Below, in pieces: positions 62,018 to 64,000 of a stretch of 64,000 nucleotides of DNA (position 1 is the stretch's first letter; each line of letters begins with the position of its first letter). A program made the translations under genes and the position numbers. This stretch comes from Streptomyces cellulosae. Its GTDB lineage: Bacteria; Actinomycetota; Actinomycetes; Streptomycetales; Streptomycetaceae. The stretch is from contig NZ_JOEV01000039.1 in assembly GCF_000721105.1 (NCBI RefSeq), forward strand, positions 62,001-126,000, in the 5' to 3' direction. Below the pieces are notes generated by a model. It did no database searches. It saw only the letters and a list, made by a program, of their open reading frames with translations, and was not told the origin of the DNA.

Positions 62018-63324
62018 TGGACGGCATGGCACGCGAGGAAACCCGGACGAGGAAGTCCACGAGCGACCGCAGCCCGGCCGTGAACGACTCCCGGAGAGGC
62101 GTCGTACCCACCGCACCCCGCACGCGCGCGTGGGCGACCCGTCTGGTCGTCGTCGGCATCGTGCTGTCCGCACTCAACCTGCGCCCCGCCATCACCAGCT
62201 TCGGCGCCCTCCTCCAAGAGGTCCGCGACGGACTCGGCATGAGCGGCAGCGTGGCCGGACTCCTCACCTCCGTACCCCCGCTCTGCTTCGCCGTCTTCGG
62301 CGTCGCGGCCCCGCGGCTGGCCCGCCGCTTCGGGCCGGGCGCGGTGGTGTGCGCGGGCATGGCCGCCATCACGGCAGGCCTGCTCATACGGCCGTACGTG
62401 GGCGCGGCCGGAACGGCGGGCTTCCTGGCCGCCAGTGCCCTCGCGCTGATGGGTATCGCGCTCAGCAACGTCCTGATGCCGGTCATCGTCAAGCGCTGGT
62501 TCCCCGACCGGGTCGGCTCCATGACCGGCCTCTACTCGATGGCCCTCGCCCTCGGCACGTCGGCCGCGGCGGCCCTGACCGTGCCGCTGACCCGGGCGCT
62601 GGGCGGTGACTGGCGGTCCGGGCTCGCCGTGTGGGCCGTGCCGGCGGCTGCGGCCGTACTGCCGTGGATTCCGCTCGTACGGGACCGGGGGCCGGCGCCG
62701 GCCGAGCAGGCGCCCGCGCGCGCGGAGCCGTCGCCCGCCGTACGGATCACGCGCAGCCGTACCGCCTGGGCGCTGGCCGTCTTCTTCGGACTCCAGGCCA
62801 CCGCCGCCTACATCACCATGGGCTGGATGGCGCAGATCTTCCGGGACGCGGGCGTGCCCGCGGGCACGGCGGGTTTGCTGCTCGCCGTCACGATGGTCAT
62901 GGGCGTACCGCTCGCCTTCGTCATCCCGCGGGTCGCCACCCGGCTGTCGCACCAGGGCCCGATCGTCCTCGCGCTCGGGGGCTGCGGTCTGGGCGGCTAC
63001 GCCGGGCTGTACTTCGCCCCGGCCGGCGGCGCCTGGGCCTGGGCGGTGCTGCTCGGCGTCTCCAACTGCGCCTTCCCGCTCGCCCTCACGCTGGTCGGCA
63101 TGCGGGCCCGCACCGCTGCGGGGGTCGCCCAGTTGTCGGCCTTCGCGCAGAGCACCGGCTATCTGATCTCCATCCCGGGCCCGCTCCTGGTGGGGGTGCT
63201 CTACCAGAGCAGCGGCGGCTGGGGCCTGCCGATCGCCCTGATGACCGCGCTGATGATCCCGCAGATGGTGGTGGGCGTCCTCGCGGGGCGCGACCGCACG
63301 GTGGAGGACGAGGCGGCGCGCTGA
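62017..63324 (+). CDS. MFS transporter, CynX/NimT type
   Basis: 435 aa from ATG 62017 (ATGs at 62014 and 62026 are alternatives). After a ~40-residue hydrophilic tail come 12 helices. CynX-like features: VGIVLSALNLRPAITSFGALLQEVRDGLGMSGSVAGLLTSVPPLCFAVFG, the R-x-G motif PRLARRFGPGAVVCAGM and FPDRVGSMTGLYSMALALG. Family members export small anions such as cyanate or 2-nitroimidazole. Divergently regulated by the FCD repressor. Confidence 0.88.
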   Translation: MDGMAREETRTRKSTSDRSPAVNDSRRGVVPTAPRTRAWATRLVVVGIVLSALNLRPAITSFGALLQEVRDGLGMSGSVAGLLTSVPPLCFAVFGVAAPRLARRFGPGAVVCAGMAAITAGLLIRPYVGAAGTAGFLAASALALMGIALSNVLMPVIVKRWFPDRVGSMTGLYSMALALGTSAAAALTVPLTRALGGDWRSGLAVWAVPAAAAVLPWIPLVRDRGPAPAEQAPARAEPSPAVRITRSRTAWALAVFFGLQATAAYITMGWMAQIFRDAGVPAGTAGLLLAVTMVMGVPLAFVIPRVATRLSHQGPIVLALGGCGLGGYAGLYFAPAGGAWAWAVLLGVSNCAFPLALTLVGMRARTAAGVAQLSAFAQSTGYLISIPGPLLVGVLYQSSGGWGLPIALMTALMIPQMVVGVLAGRDRTVEDEAAR

Positions 63325-63441
63325 CGCCGCCCGGCGGGAGCGCCGGGTACCCCGCACCCGGGTATCGGTCGCCCGAATCCCGGCCGGGCGGTGCGGCACC
63401 CCGGAAGAGTCGGTGCGCGGGACGGGTGCGAGACTTGCCGT

Positions 63442-63558
63442 ATGCCAGTGCTCGATCCGAACCCCCAGAACGGCCAGAAGAAGATGCTGCTGGTCTTCGG
63501 CTCGTTCTTCGCCATCTTCGTGATCATCGCCATCATCGCGACGATCGCCTCCCCGTGA
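63442..63558 (+). CDS. Tiny membrane protein, SGM_5486-like transporter-associated
   Basis: 38 aa: MPVLDPNPQNGQKKMLLVFG followed by one helix (SFFAIFVIIAIIATIASP). It matches by memory a tiny protein annotated in Streptomyces as 'SGM_5486 family transporter-associated protein', and it lies directly after the MFS gene. Function unknown; perhaps a small regulator of the transporter. A palindrome follows at 63587. Confidence 0.75.
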   Translation: MPVLDPNPQNGQKKMLLVFGSFFAIFVIIAIIATIASP

Positions 63559-63586
63559 CCGTGCCCGCGGTCTTCCGACGGGCCCG

Positions 63587-63606
63587 TGGTGGGGCTAGCC
63601 CCACCA
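63587..63606. terminator. Perfect palindrome after the microprotein gene
   Basis: A 20-nt perfect palindrome (10-nt arm TGGTGGGGCT and its complement with no loop base), 28 nt past the stop. It could be a terminator stem or a protein-binding site. Confidence 0.5.
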
Positions 63607-63737
63607 TCCCCTAGGGGGTGAGTGTCAGGGTCAACTGGGTGGATCTCCGGATGGGTTGAAGGGCGCGGATTCCGTACCTTCGAGATGTGACCGGGTAAGG
63701 CGGTCACGGACCCACTCGAAGACCAGCGGAGGCACCC

Positions 63738-63944
63738 ATGTCGGCCCCTACGCACACCCGGCCCCACCCGGCCTCCCGGGGCGGCGTCGACATCCGGTTG
63801 CCCTGGTGGGCCCTCGCCCTGCCGACGCTGGCCTTCGTCGTGCTGCTCGGGCTGATCCTGAACCCCGCGGACGCCCAGGCGGCAACGGGCGACCCGGCTG
63901 TCACCCGGCTCTTCGAGCACCTCCAGCAGCTGATATCCCGCTGA
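63738..63944 (+). CDS. Small single-helix membrane protein
   Basis: 68 aa from ATG 63738 with CGGAGGC upstream. One hydrophobic helix (LPWWALALPTLAFVVLLGLIL) and a short tail with GDPAVTRLFEHLQQLISR. Seen as a conserved hypothetical protein in Streptomyces by my recollection. Function unknown. The last 56 nt of the window hold no supportable feature. Confidence 0.7.
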   Translation: MSAPTHTRPHPASRGGVDIRLPWWALALPTLAFVVLLGLILNPADAQAATGDPAVTRLFEHLQQLISR

Positions 63945-64000
63945 TCACCCCTTTGGCCGCCCGCCAACTACCTGCGCCCCATGGCCTGTTTCATGCGAAG

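Overview
The window is chromosomal DNA of a Streptomyces, or a very close relative. Coding regions have high GC with G/C at almost every third position. GTG and TTG starts, 4-nt stop/start overlaps and apparently leaderless promoters are common. The gene content is the conserved core that in S. coelicolor runs from the phosphate transporter pitH2 to fabG/fabI (this comparison is from memory). No rRNA, tRNA, CRISPR array, transposase or integrase was found.

Layout: 1-9.6 kb carries a truncated PiT phosphate transporter with a PHO-box-like site, a GH25 lysozyme, a class II aldolase, an alpha/beta hydrolase, a large uncharacterised protein, a VOC protein, an ABC-F ATPase preceded by a seven-codon leader, a small HTH protein matching the nucleoid protein Gbn (with a dense GATC cluster upstream), and an enoyl-CoA hydratase. 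9.7-12.9 kb is an Asp23/AmaP-type envelope-stress cluster. 13-21 kb holds an SDR, an overlapping operon of symporter, ECF sigma factor, membrane protein and GH15 glycosidase, and CstA with its YbdD-like partner. 21-39.5 kb holds SURF1, a cysteine-rich zinc protein, a DEDDh/BRCT exonuclease, VIT/CCC1, CopD, a CoA-transferase, two tandem secreted subtilases, a DUF485/acetate-type symporter pair, MoaA, small proteins, TyrS and TldE/TldD.

From 39.7 to 58.9 kb, between tldD and fabG, lies an accessory defence island. Its core is three overlapping genes: a 1748-aa DEAD/DUF1998 helicase, a 1007-aa SNF2-type helicase and a 1472-aa Eco57I-like adenine methylase. They are related to class 1 DISARM but lack a separate DrmB and any DrmC. 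An XRE/DUF397 regulator pair, a lone HATPase, an McrB/McrC pair whose McrB carries apparent DNA-reader domains, and a Phd/PIN toxin-antitoxin pair follow. The methylase has a sharply lower-GC in-frame segment over its probable target-recognition region, a strong sign of specificity exchange by recombination.

After the island come fabG and fabI, a small secreted protein, a tandem-repeat tract, a GntR/FCD regulator divergent from an MFS transporter of the CynX/NimT type, and two small membrane proteins. Several short tandem-repeat tracts sit at gene 3' ends. Strong hairpins mark many transcription-unit ends.
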